Positions 23,236 through 32,927 of a stretch of DNA of 64,000 nucleotides are shown here, piece by piece. The notes beneath the pieces are model-generated. The model saw only the letters and a program-made list of their open reading frames with translations, was not told where the DNA came from and searched no databases. Position numbers and translations under genes: made by a program. Every line of letters starts with the position of its first letter. Position 1 is the first letter of the stretch. Source of the DNA: Smallanthus sonchifolius. Taxonomy: Eukaryota; Streptophyta; Magnoliopsida; Asterales; Asteraceae. Location of the stretch: positions 83,930,849 through 83,994,848 of the forward strand of contig CM042029.1 of assembly GCA_023525975.1 (NCBI GenBank), read 5' to 3'.

Positions 23236-23682
23236 TCTATACTATATAATAAATAAAGGTTTCTCAATGCCACATGTCGTCTTCACATTCAATTTTGTAA
23301 TTTTTTTCCTGCTTTTCTTTCTTATTAAATACATCTTCATCTTTTCAATAATAATAATAATAATATATTTTTAAACAAATTATTAATTATACTAATAAAA
23401 CACATTTATTTTAAATTATCTCATATCACAAGAAAATTTGAAATCTAATTACCTAACTTATGTTTTCATTCAAAGAGTAAATGAAAGTCAAATTACTTTG
23501 AATAGTAATTAATTTATTTTCAAAACTCAATTATACATTAACTTTTACATATGTTTGAATTTTGTTTTCTATTGTTAGCATATGTAAATACATTTTTTAA
23601 TCTATAAAATATATATAAAAATTTAAAAATTTTATGCATTAATATTTTTTTCACCCTTTGTATCACACATGCTCTAAGCTAG
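23236..23682 (+). mobile_element. Helitron-like element
   Basis: It starts TCTATACTATATAATAAATA and ends CTCTAAGCTAGT with CTAG at 23679-23682. The body is homologous to 10110-10532 and 16077-16468. Confidence 0.55.
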
Positions 23683-24311
23683 TGAAAAAATATTTAATAG
23701 AATGCTTAATTCAATTATTGTGTATGATATAATAGTTTGAACGATAAAGGAGCCCCAAAATAAATAAATACATGAAACTCTATAAAGGCATTAGCATATG
23801 CTAGGGATTGATAATTGAAGCCTGATGATTATTTTTAATACGACACATACTTGTTGAAACAGGAAAGAAAAAAAAAGTATTTAATAAAGATAAAGTTGAT
23901 TTAATATTCTTTTAAAAAAAAGTAAGTATTTAAGACTATCCTTAATGGTCCTTCCTCTAACGCCCTCAGCCTCTTTTCTATTGGGTCACCTCACCACCTT
24001 TAGGTCCTCTGTCTCTCACGCTCCTGTCCACATGCTCAGGTGGCACGATGTTCCACGCCCCTCACCCTTTTCACATCAGCCTGGTCACGCCCCTCACTCC
24101 ACCCATTACACACAACCTAACAAGTATAACGGGTGTACTCCACTCCTTACATTACTTCACTTTGTGTCACGTCAGCGACACATCACAATTCATTCCACTC
24201 CACTCCCCTTCAGTCCATCAAGTAAATACTCCAATCTCTGATTCCTTAATTTTTGAAGTAAAATAATAAAAATTATTACATTAAAATGTTAAAAAGATAA
24301 ATATAATAAAA
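23683..24311. other. Intergenic DNA with a C/T-rich block
   Basis: A pyrimidine-rich segment (23,945-24,230) supports overlapping open frames, but their composition follows simple C/T richness and a CACGTCAGC motif. It resembles a MITE interior rather than a gene. Confidence 0.35.
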
Positions 24312-24345
24312 CTAGTGTTTTCACCCGCGCTTCTCAGCGGCCATT
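24312..24345 (-). mobile_element. Helitron 3' end
   Basis: On the minus strand the hairpin CCGCTGAGAAGCGCGG is followed after about ten bases by CTAG (24315-24312) and T. The element body would extend rightward, toward or across the MULE transposase locus. No 5' end was identified. Confidence 0.6.
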
Positions 24346-24561
24346 TGATCCTTTTAATCGGAATTTGATAAAACATCAAAATTTAAAAGTTTTAAGAGAA
24401 AAAAGAAACAAAATATGACCAAAATTAATTATAAATATAAAAATAATAGAAAAAATAAATTAATAAAACGTTAATAAAAAGGAAAAGAAAATTTTACAAT
24501 TGAATTTACTATTTTAACTCTTTTAAAATATAAGGGTTAATTTAAATGTGAAGCGGAGATG

Positions 24562-24596
24562 AAGCCTGTCACCTACTGAAGCCTGTCACCTACTGA
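24562..24596. repeat. Short tandem repeat upstream of MULE gene
   Basis: GAAGCCTGTCACCTACT is present twice in tandem. It lies about 100 bp upstream of the putative TATA box of the MULE transposase gene. Confidence 0.6.
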
Positions 24597-24696
24597 AAGT
24601 CACCATCAGGTGACACAGACCCATGCAAAAGCAGTTGTAAATTACTGCTTTAATCACTTGCAACTCATTGTTCATCTCATTTGAAATTGTATATGC

Positions 24697-24707
24697 TATA
24701 TATAAGG
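24697..24707 (+). promoter_or_regulatory. TATA box of MULE transposase gene
   Basis: TATATATAAGG is the best TATA match upstream of the transposase and would place transcription start near 24730, leaving a leader of about 280 bases that contains the palindromic site cluster. Confidence 0.5.
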
Positions 24708-24748
24708 AACTACTAACCACACACGGAGAATGCTAATCGGACTTGACC

Positions 24749-24932
24749 ATATACGTATCGTATAGCCCTTCACAAATTCCCGTGCCCGACATTCTCTTAC
24801 AACCTGTCATTCAAACCTCGTATACGCATCGTATAGGTCAATACGATACAGTTTAGGATAAAGATTCCTTCTGCCACTAAACTCATCACATCGTACCTTA
24901 TACGCATCGTATTGGGCTATACGATGCGTATA
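24749..24932. promoter_or_regulatory. Cluster of TATACGYATCGTATA sites
   Basis: Related sites occur at 24749-24765 (ATACGTATCGTATAG), 24819-24837 (CGTATACGCATCGTATAGG), 24839-24850 (CAATACGATACA) and 24899-24932. The last is a perfect inverted repeat with 14-base arms TATACGCATCGTAT and ATACGATGCGTATA around six bases. Clustering next to a gene for a FAR1-type DNA-binding transposase suggests transposase or self-regulatory binding sites; that role is inference. Confidence 0.55.
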
Positions 24933-25013
24933 GGGCCCAAATTTTATGTATTTAACCATGCAGAATTCTCATTCGAACCGAACGTATGCTTTCAAAATTC
25001 AAAAATTGTAAAC

Positions 25014-26916
25014 ATGTCTTGGTGGTGGGATGGTAACTACGGTTTTCAGGTATATTCTAACGAGTCGGTGGAAAACAATCCGCAAAGTTTTGGCGTTCAA
25101 GAGGTGAACCAGGAGGAGGTCTCGTCCAACGTTTATTCTCATCAACGGGTAAGGCTTCCAGATTTGAACGAGCCACTAAGCAATCCCGAGTTCGTATACG
25201 GTGAACCGTCTTACCTTACACAACCCACGAACGAATACGTATACGATGAAGTCTCTTACCCGACACAACAAACCGATGACTCCGAAGACGAAGAACAAAA
25301 TAATCAAAATATGTCTTATAAAACTAACCAGAATTTTCAGTCTCGTGAACAGTTGGTTGATTGGGCTATCCGGAGAGGACGTGACAATGGTTACGTCATT
25401 GTCACCCGACGATCGAGGAGAAAAGGCGACGATCCGACGAAACCGTTTATCAAGGTGTGGCTTGTGTGTGACCGTCACGGCGAACGTGCGTCTACTGCCA
25501 CGGTTAGACGTGCCGGTAGCAAGAAAATTGGTTGTCCCTTTAAATTGGAAGGAGAGTACCAAGAAAATACTGGTGATTGGAAATTAACGGTGAAGGATGA
25601 CAGTCATAACCACGATCCTAGTCAACATCTTGAGGCGCACTCGTTTGCAAGGAGACTGTCTCAGTCGGAACAACTTTTGGTGGGGAAGTTGTATTCGCAA
25701 AACATGTTGCCACGAAACATTCTAGCAACTATAAGAGAACAAAACCCAGAGAGTAGTTGTATTAAAAAAGACATTTATAATGCAATACAAAAGATAAAAA
25801 ACGAAACGAGAGTCGGTGAAACTCCAATACAGATTCTGGAAAACCTGCTTTCTTCAAAAAAATACGTCTACTATACTCGAGAAGATCCTGCCACAAATAG
25901 TGTGGAGGAGATATTCTTTGTTCATCCGAAATCGTACGAGATGTGGCGTGCATTCCCGCACGTGTTGATGATCGACGCGACATACAAAACAAACATGTAC
26001 AAACTTCCATTTGTCCAAGTGGTCGGTGTGACCTCCACACACCAGTCGTTTTGCGTCGCTCATGCATTTATATCAAAAGAACGGGAGGAAAACTTCGTCT
26101 GGGTGTTACTTCAAATAAAAGCAATGTTGCAAAAGTGTATGGAGCCGCGCGTGATAGTAACAGACAGGGACAAAGCTCTTATGAACGCGTGTGATAAAAT
26201 ATTTCCGAGCTGTTCCAAGAACCTATGTCGGTGGCACATACACGAGAATATCGCAAAACATTGCAGGGCATCATTTACAGACGAAGATTGGTAAAATTTC
26301 AAGTATTCATGATCGGTATTATGTGAGTCTCCCACGCCAGATATATACCAGTACAACTTCAACCGACTTTACGAACGTCTGTACGCAGCCAAACGAGGAA
26401 GTAAGTTTTAAATATTAAATATTTAATATTTTCAGTATTTAAATATTTATTCAATATTAAATATTTTTCCAGGAGTTATTGATTATGTGACTAAAAATTG
26501 GCTGGACCCGTATAAAGAAAAGTTTGTATCCGCGTGGTCCAACAAAAACCTCAATTTTGGTCAACATACAACGAACCGAGTCGAGAGCCAGCATTCGCTC
26601 TTAAAGAGCTATCTTAGAAACGCTAACAGCTCGCTAGATAGACTTGTTGGATTTGTTGATGAAATTGTAATAGATCAGTATTATCACTTACTGTTTGGGT
26701 TTGGAACAAGCATCATAAGGAAAATGGACAGCCACATAGCTATTCAATTGTTTGATATCCTGCACGGTAAAGTTTCACATAAAGCTCTAGATTTGATAGA
26801 AAACGAGTGGTACAAGTTATCAAATATACGGAAACAAAATGCAACGTGTGGGTGCCAACTTTTCAGTAGTTGTGGGTTGCCGTGCGCTTGTCGTCTAGCA
26901 AATATCGAAGCTACAG
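25014..26916 (+). pseudogene. MULE transposase, FAR1/FRS-type, two exons, frame-damaged
   Basis: The start at 25014 (MSWWWDGNYGFQ) has a good context. Exons are 25014-26400 and 26473-26916, with a 72-bp intron (GTAAGTTT..TTCCAG). Domains in order: an acidic, Asn-rich N-terminus (to about residue 100); a FAR1-type zinc-binding domain (LVCDRHG, IGCPFKL, SHNHD); a MULE transposase core with Asp in LMIDATYKTN, Asp in VIVTDRDKA, C/H in LCRWHIHENI and Glu in TNRVESQHS; and a SWIM-like finger CGCQLFSSCGLPCACRLA, with Cys in the last position where His is common. Near 26292 and 26325 two small indels shift the frame out and back again, leaving stops between them. The second exon ends at a strong donor that splices in frame to 27144 (see next entry). 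The protein would bind element ends in the nucleus and cut DNA. I judge this copy inactive, though only lightly damaged. Confidence 0.85.
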
Positions 26917-27145
26917 GTAAACTGTTCTGACTATTTAATTATTATTATTATAAATTAATTCAATTAAAAAAAATATACTAATAATATTATTATTTAAAAT
27001 AAATACAATATATTATTATTATTATTTATTATTATTTAAAAAAAATATTATTATTATTTATTATTTAAAATTTAAACAATATATTATTATTATTATTATT
27101 TATTATTTAAATTAAAATATTAAAAACAATTAATTATTATCAGAT

Positions 27146-28462
27146 ATGGCGGATTATGATGATGATATTCAGATGGATCAGCTAGACGATTTTGCGCACT
27201 ATCCTTTTCTAGATTTTCCGCCTGATACAGAGGCATATTCCCGGTGCCAGAAGCTCTGGGAGGTGCAGATGAGTCCGGGTACGGCGGTGGATTGGGCCCT
27301 CCTTGAGGAGGTGCATGAGGCCGAGCGAGCTAGGGCCATCATCGGTGAGGACACGCCATGGTCGCGTCTTTTTGACCTTTCTTTTGAGGAGACATACCGA
27401 GAGCTTGTCGTCGAGTTTCTTTCGACGTTCATCTATTCAGAGACTGGGCTGCAGCCTCTACCCGGGGAGGCGCCGGATATTGAGGATCCGGATCGTATTT
27501 CTTTTTCTATTTTTGGGGTCGTTTACCGTCAGACCCTCCGTCAGTGGGCCGTCACGACGGGCTTGTACTACCAGCCTGAGACGGTCTCGCCGCTATTCAC
27601 CGAGGCGGTGACGGAGGTTGACAAGGAGGAACTCCTTGTTTTTTGGGGCTAGATTTCAGATAGTCCTTTGTTGGGTACCAAGGGGAGGGTCTCCGGTATT
27701 AGAGACCCTTTGTATAGATATCTGCACCGGCTTATTTCGACGTCGATCGCACCGCGTCTGAAAAGCCGTGAGTGGTGCACTGATAGAGATCTTTTCTTCC
27801 TTTTCTGCCTGCTTACTAGGAGGCGGTGCGACCTGTCCACGAGCATGGCGCTTTATTTTGCTTCAGCCTATATGCGACAGAGGCGCAGACTTTTATATGG
27901 CGGTGCATTCATCACGCATATCATGCGGTCGGTCATACCATTTGGCCACCATGAGCCTCAGATGTTACCGGCCATTCCCCCTGTCCGATTAGATCGTCGC
28001 ACGGTGAGCGGCATACGCATCACGCACCGATTCCCGCAGGGCCTTCGGTTCGTAGGGGCCGTCCAGGACCAGGTTCGGGTCCCGGTGCCGTTGCCGCAGA
28101 TGCCTGGACAGGGGGACCCGCCTATGCCTCAGCCGCTGCAGGGTATGGCGAGTGAGGACGAGCCGCCACACGTCGAGCAGGTCCACGAGCATCCGCCACA
28201 GCATCCCCGACACGTACGTCGGTCTGTTAGGCTGGATAGGGCTACCCAGGCATTGCTTGATAGCCATGTTGCCGACTCACGGCGACAGGGTCGTCAACTC
28301 GATCGCATGGAGGACCTGATGACGTGGGCGGTTGGACAGCTCGTGAATCAGTCATGAGCCGCCGGCATCGAGCCACCCCCACTACCACCGCCACGTCATT
28401 ATCCGGACGACCCCGTTCAGGGTGAGGGCGGGGCAGGTCAGGGTGACGCCGGAGCCGATTAG
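27146..28462 (+). pseudogene. ATHILA ORF-1-like reading frame, spliced to MULE exon
   Basis: A 438-codon frame starts MADYDDDIQMDQLDDFAHYP and is cut by TAG at 27650 and TGA at 28355. It stays in the same frame and ends at 28460-28462 after a Pro/Gly-rich tail. It resembles the plant ATHILA-type retrotransposon ORF-1 family: the LSFEETYRELVVEFLSTF, ISFSIFGVVYRQTLRQWAVT, IRDPLYRYLHRLI and DLFFLFCLL blocks appear in family order. The function of that family is unknown. The upstream intron 26917-27143 (GTAAACT..TATCAG, very AT-rich with ATT repeats) joins codon phase exactly (G|AT) to the MULE transposase, predicting a chimera of about 1,050 residues. The alternative is an independent gene beginning at the 27146 ATG. 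Confidence 0.7.
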
Positions 28463-28546
28463 GTTTAGTTCTTTTATTTGTATTTTGTTTATTTCGTTGT
28501 TATGTATGTAAAACATTTTGATGTATACTCAGAAATATACGTTTAT

Positions 28547-28552
28547 AATAAA
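28547..28552 (+). terminator. Polyadenylation signal
   Basis: AATAAA lies 85 bases after the last stop codon, in a T-rich setting (TTTGTATTTTG upstream) typical of plant 3' ends. Confidence 0.45.
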
Positions 28553-28593
28553 TGTATTTTATTACTTAAACGTGACAAATAAGAAAGATAAAG

Positions 28594-28745
28594 GTTTATT
28601 TAACTAAATGTTTTTTAAACATCATAAAGAGAACAGAGAAGATGGAACATGTTTATTTAACTAAACGTTTTATAAATATCATAAAGAGAACACTGAACAA
28701 GTTTATTTAACTAAACATTTTATAAACATCAGAAATAGAGCATAG
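28594..28745. repeat. Three tandem repeats of about 50-57 bp
   Basis: GTTTATTTAACTAAA starts copies at 28594, 28651 and 28701; each continues with a TTTTATAAACATCA-like block. The array lies just downstream of the MULE/ORF-1 locus and may mark the element's 3' flank. Confidence 0.75.
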
Positions 28746-28926
28746 AAGTAAGTCTTGAAATAGTAGCGTAGTCCTAGAGACCAATGCTACCTGAATATGA
28801 CAGAGTCATGGCCTGAGATCATGACTGCCATATAAATAACAGGCATAGTGTGATGCACGACACGGTAACCGGTGATGTTGTACAACTGGTAGAATATGAG
28901 TAACGACGGTTACTCTAGTGACAATG
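28746..28926. other. Unassigned sequence between repeat array and LTR
   Basis: About 180 bp with a short inverted pair (GTCATGGCCTGAGATCATGAC) and no gene. It may include the outer end of the MULE, but no terminal inverted repeat was found. Confidence 0.35.
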
Positions 28927-30448
28927 TGTAACATCCCATAATTTCGTAAAGCTAATGGGACGGGAAATGCGCGACCCGAATCTTTATTAAAGAGTAGCAG
29001 GAGGCGTGGATTTCCACCAAAGTCACGTTTAACTCCTGCAAGTGAAACAGTTAACCATTTAAACGCACTTTAGGATCAAAATGTACAAAAAGGGAAAACA
29101 CAGGGCCTGGATTGTAACGTTGATTGTTTAAAAGAAAGTTAGTGGAAACCCTAGGCCATAATTTAGCCTAGGGGGAGACGTGCGACGGCAGGAATGAAGC
29201 GAGAGGGATAGGGCGATCGGGAAACGAGGTTTCACTACCGTTCAAGTGGGGAACTTCACTACTAGCCAAGGTAATTCTTGATACTCTCATTTTATGTTTG
29301 TTTATGTGCGTAAGGGGAGAACTCGATTAAGGGGTGGAGTGTCTAGTTGTGAGCAGCGGTAGGGTGAGCAGGGACAATGGTGTCCACGGCTGTAGGCGAC
29401 GGCGGGGGCGGAGAGAAGGGAACCGACTGTGAAGGTGGTGGCGTGCGATGGAAGCCGATGGCCGAGAGAGATGAAGAGAAGTGAAAGGGATAGCGAGGGA
29501 ATCAGGTGGCTGTGGTGGTGGCGTCAGAGACCGCTGGAAAACGAAGATGGCGACACGGGAAGTGTCGGTGGCCTTGGGGTTAGCTGGAGACGACGTTGAC
29601 AGCAGGTGATGGTGCCCGACGGCAGTCGGAGGCTGCTGTGATTGTATCGCACGACGGCGGACGGCAGAAGGAGAATGGTATTGGTGTTTTGACGTGAAAA
29701 GAGAACCTGGCAAGCGCTTCTCACGGCTGGGAAGGTGTTAGGAACGCAAGGATGAATCGAGGTGACGTTAGTGATTGCGGTACGAGATGGGGGATGCATG
29801 GTGGTGCTACATTGTGGTGGTGGTTCAAGGGAATGGACGAGGAAGAAAATGAAGTCGGGTTACACCCGACTAGGGTTTTTGAGCTTCGGGTTTGCATGGA
29901 GGGAGTCGGACGTACATGGGGATCCTGGCTCGTGTACGTGTGACCAGTGAGGTAATGATTTTCGTATGGAACGTGTACGAATGCGTGCATGCGGGTTCTA
30001 AGCGGGTCAAGAACAGTTCGACCCATGTACCCGTGGAGCGAGGGTTCATTGGTTTAAATGACAAGTGGATATAGTGAGATGCGGGGTTTATATTTATACG
30101 TTATTCAATACACGGATTGAACGTATTTTGATCAGAAATCATACGCTTGACAGGTTTGTGTTTCGGGCGTGAACGTCCGGGTTGTAGAGTAAGGATTTGG
30201 ATCTGCCTCTCAATCGGTGAGTTTCTAATCCCCCTCTTTTAAATGTTTTACTGTTTTGGGGCTATCGTACATACTTTCATGAGGCGTTAATATAATCAAT
30301 CGTGTTAAGGGTTTCGGGTTCTAACCCAATATACTTTGAGTATAAAATGATTATTTAAGAGTCGTAGGGTTTATGGTGTGTTCATAGATATGTGTAAGCT
30401 AGAGAGATTGGTTATTAATGTGTGACGAGTTAAGGGTTGGTCAGGGAG
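28927..30448 (+). mobile_element. Truncated gypsy LTR fragment
   Basis: It starts TGTAACATCC and matches the solo LTR at 58308-60936. The region 30206-30448 and its counterpart at 59670-59905 share GGTGAGTTTCTAATCCCCCT, GGCTATCGTACATAC, GGTTTCGGGTTCTAACCC and AGGGTTGG(T/C)CAGGGAGAGTC. The homology stops abruptly at about 30448, where Tat gag sequence begins, so roughly 1 kb of the LTR 3' end is missing. Open frames inside are incidental. Confidence 0.75.
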
Positions 30449-31650
30449 AGTCTGTTTCTGCTCCATCTTCAACCTCTGGGTTACTCAACCCAATTCCTCC
30501 TCCTCTATTTCAGAAAAATGCCAATCAGCCGAAGAACACTGTTTCTGCGGGTTTTTCGGGATCTGGAATATCCGCTGGCACTCCTGTTCTTGCTTCAAAC
30601 GACGAGATTCTCAAAATATTCTCGGAAGTGAAGCAGCAATTGGAGCAACAAAGGAAGACTAACCTAATTCTGTTTCGAGAGATTGAAAGGGTCAAAGAAT
30701 CAAAGAAACCAGTTGAAGTGACGACCCCGTTGCAACCAAGAATCTTGGATTTTGATTATTCAAGATTTTGATTATTCAGGATCATTAGGAGTCCATAAAG
30801 GAGACTTTCTTACAATGCACATCAGGATCACTACTGTTGGACCAACACCGGCTGTCAGAATTACTACGAGTCAGGATCTTGGATTTACTCCAGGATCATC
30901 ATCTGAAAATCCTGACATGGGTAACACTTTCAATAGATTTTTCAATACTAATGAATCTGTCCAGGATAAAGGGATCACTCCATCCATGTCTAAAGAACTG
31001 AAGAAGCTGAGGGAGATGATCTCCAGTATACCAGGTGTGGTCCAGCCTATACCCGAGATGTCCACTACAAATCACAAGATCTCCAGATTTGCCCATCCCA
31101 TATGCGATACAGAGATCCCTAAGCGCGTTCAGACTCCCAACATGAAGCTATACGACGGAACTACGGATCCTGAGAATCATGTCGCACAATACATGGAAAG
31201 AATGGAGATTAACCCCATACCTCTGGACCTGAAGGAAGTTTGTCTGTGCAAGGGTTTCGGTTCTACCTTAACAGGATCAGCCTTGAAATGGCTACTTAAT
31301 GTTCCTCCATATTCTATTACTTTATTTGCTCATTTGATTAACCTGTTTAACAATCAATTTTCTTGTAGTAGAACTTTTGAAACGTTAACAAGTGACTTGT
31401 ACAGAATAATTCAGAATCCCAAAGAATCACTCCGAGACTATGCCAGCAAATTTGGCCGAGAATCCTTGGACATCCCGAACCTAGACGATGCCACTGCAGT
31501 CCAAGTATTCAAAATGGGATTGAGGAAAGACTCTAAGTTCTATGAAGAGATTGTCATGAATCCTTGCAGGAATCTTGACGAAGTCAGGAACAGGGCATTA
31601 AGATTTATCAGGCTCGAGGATGACAAGAAAATCTAGCAAAAGGCAGAAGC
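30449..31650 (+). pseudogene. Tat gag, N-terminal and capsid part
   Basis: The capsid region around LKWLLNVPPYSITLFAHLIN, DLYRIIQNPKESLRDYASKF and DEVRNRALRFIRLEDDK is the retrotransposon gag domain, which assembles virus-like particles in the cytoplasm. The frame starts inside LTR-derived sequence at 30418, so its first ten codons are not gag. A 17-bp tandem duplication near 30755-30775 shifts the frame, and a TAG occurs at 31634. The rest of gag continues at 45201 beyond the nested insertion. Confidence 0.8.
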
Positions 31651-32327
31651 TCTGTTGTAATATCCAGTGTTTTCCGATGTACCTTTCCTAAACATTTACC
31701 CGTATTATCTTAAACTTGAATCTAAAACTATCTTCCTAAAATAATAATATTCATTTATTTAATATGGATTTAAGGAAATCATTTATGCTTATATATATAT
31801 ACACACATAACACCTATTCAAAATATGTATATATATATATATACCTTGTAATAAAACTCTTGAAACTTTATAAATTTAATGGAAATAATGTAAACTTAAA
31901 ACTTAGAAATCATTTTACATAATTTAAACGTATTTAGTTTCAAAAAAAATATATATTTATTTTTATAAAAGTTCGGAGACCAAAACTATCAAAAGCAGAA
32001 ACTCGTTTTAAACTAAGAAATTAACTTCTAACATGAAATGTTACAACAGTGAAACTCCAAGGGCCTGTTTTGCCACTTGTTCAAACTTCCAGTCTCAGAA
32101 TCGGTCATGGGTTCGAAACCCATAACCCCCGACTTTTGTCTCATTTCGACCGAAATCATGAAACAGTCCAGGTTCACCGAACCTCGGGCTCACACTCGCG
32201 CATGCGACCCGTCCCCGAGGTGTCTTAATGATCCACTTCGACCGAGGCATCGCGTGGAGTCGAAATTAACTCGTCGGCCCTAACCGTAAACCTCTCAACC
32301 AACTACGCATTTAATGCCCAAATCGCC

Positions 32328-32335
32328 TATAAATA
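32328..32335 (+). promoter_or_regulatory. TATA box in solo LTR
   Basis: TATAAATA follows a GC-richer stretch and precedes a pyrimidine-rich leader (ACCCTCTAACTACAC), consistent with the U3/R promoter of the LTR. Confidence 0.5.
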
Positions 32336-32663
32336 CCAGTCGCGATCGACTAGCAACATCACCCTCTAACTACACACACCCTCAATTTGGTCGTTCATCA
32401 CCCACATTGCTCGATTCTTCGCCTCGGCAGCCGACGGTCACCTTCAACCCGTTATCACTCGTTTCAACATCGTTTAAGGTAATTCTTGTGACCATATTAC
32501 TCGCATTCGTGTATAGATCAAAAGCCCTCTGTTTAATTTCATTAACAGAGGGCAAATCGAATCGAATTTGAGACTTGAAGTTCTAGGGTTCATACGGATT
32601 TAGGGGATCGTTCGGGATTGTGTTTATCTTTTATTTATCCGGATTATAACACCAGCGAGGCCC

Positions 32664-32734
32664 GTAGCCGGGTGGTTAGTCGGGTGTGTGTGTTTGGTGA
32701 CCCGGGGCGGCGCAGGTTCGATCCGGGCAGCCCC
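32664..32734 (+). other. tRNA-like (pol III box) segment in solo LTR
   Basis: TAGCCGGGTGGTTAG resembles an A-box, and GGTTCGATCC 51 bases downstream is a perfect B-box, followed by a GCAGCCCC end. A full cloverleaf could not be folded by eye, so this looks like a tRNA-derived fragment or SINE head embedded in the LTR. Confidence 0.4.
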
Positions 32735-32927
32735 GTTTTTGATACTTTTATTTTTTATGATTTTTCACTCAATTTTAAATGCTTTAATTATTTTTATAAA
32801 TTCTGTAAAGTTTTTATAAACATGAAAACGATTTTTAGTTACACTTTAATATTCCAGAACTATTTTATTTAATTAAAATATTGTTAAAACTTATGTTAAT
32901 CCTTTAAAAATAGTTTTAAATGTTTAA

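Noticed and set aside
23945..24266. Two overlapping C/T-rich open frames
   Set aside because: They look like simple compositional openness in a MITE-like pyrimidine block.
24912..25013. N-terminal extension of the MULE transposase from 24912
   Set aside because: The codon at 24912 is TTG, not ATG, and lies in the palindrome. The ATG at 25014 has a better context and starts the family-like N-terminus.
25176..26362. Several open frames antisense or out of frame to the MULE transposase
   Set aside because: They mirror the codon structure of the real gene and have no motifs of their own.
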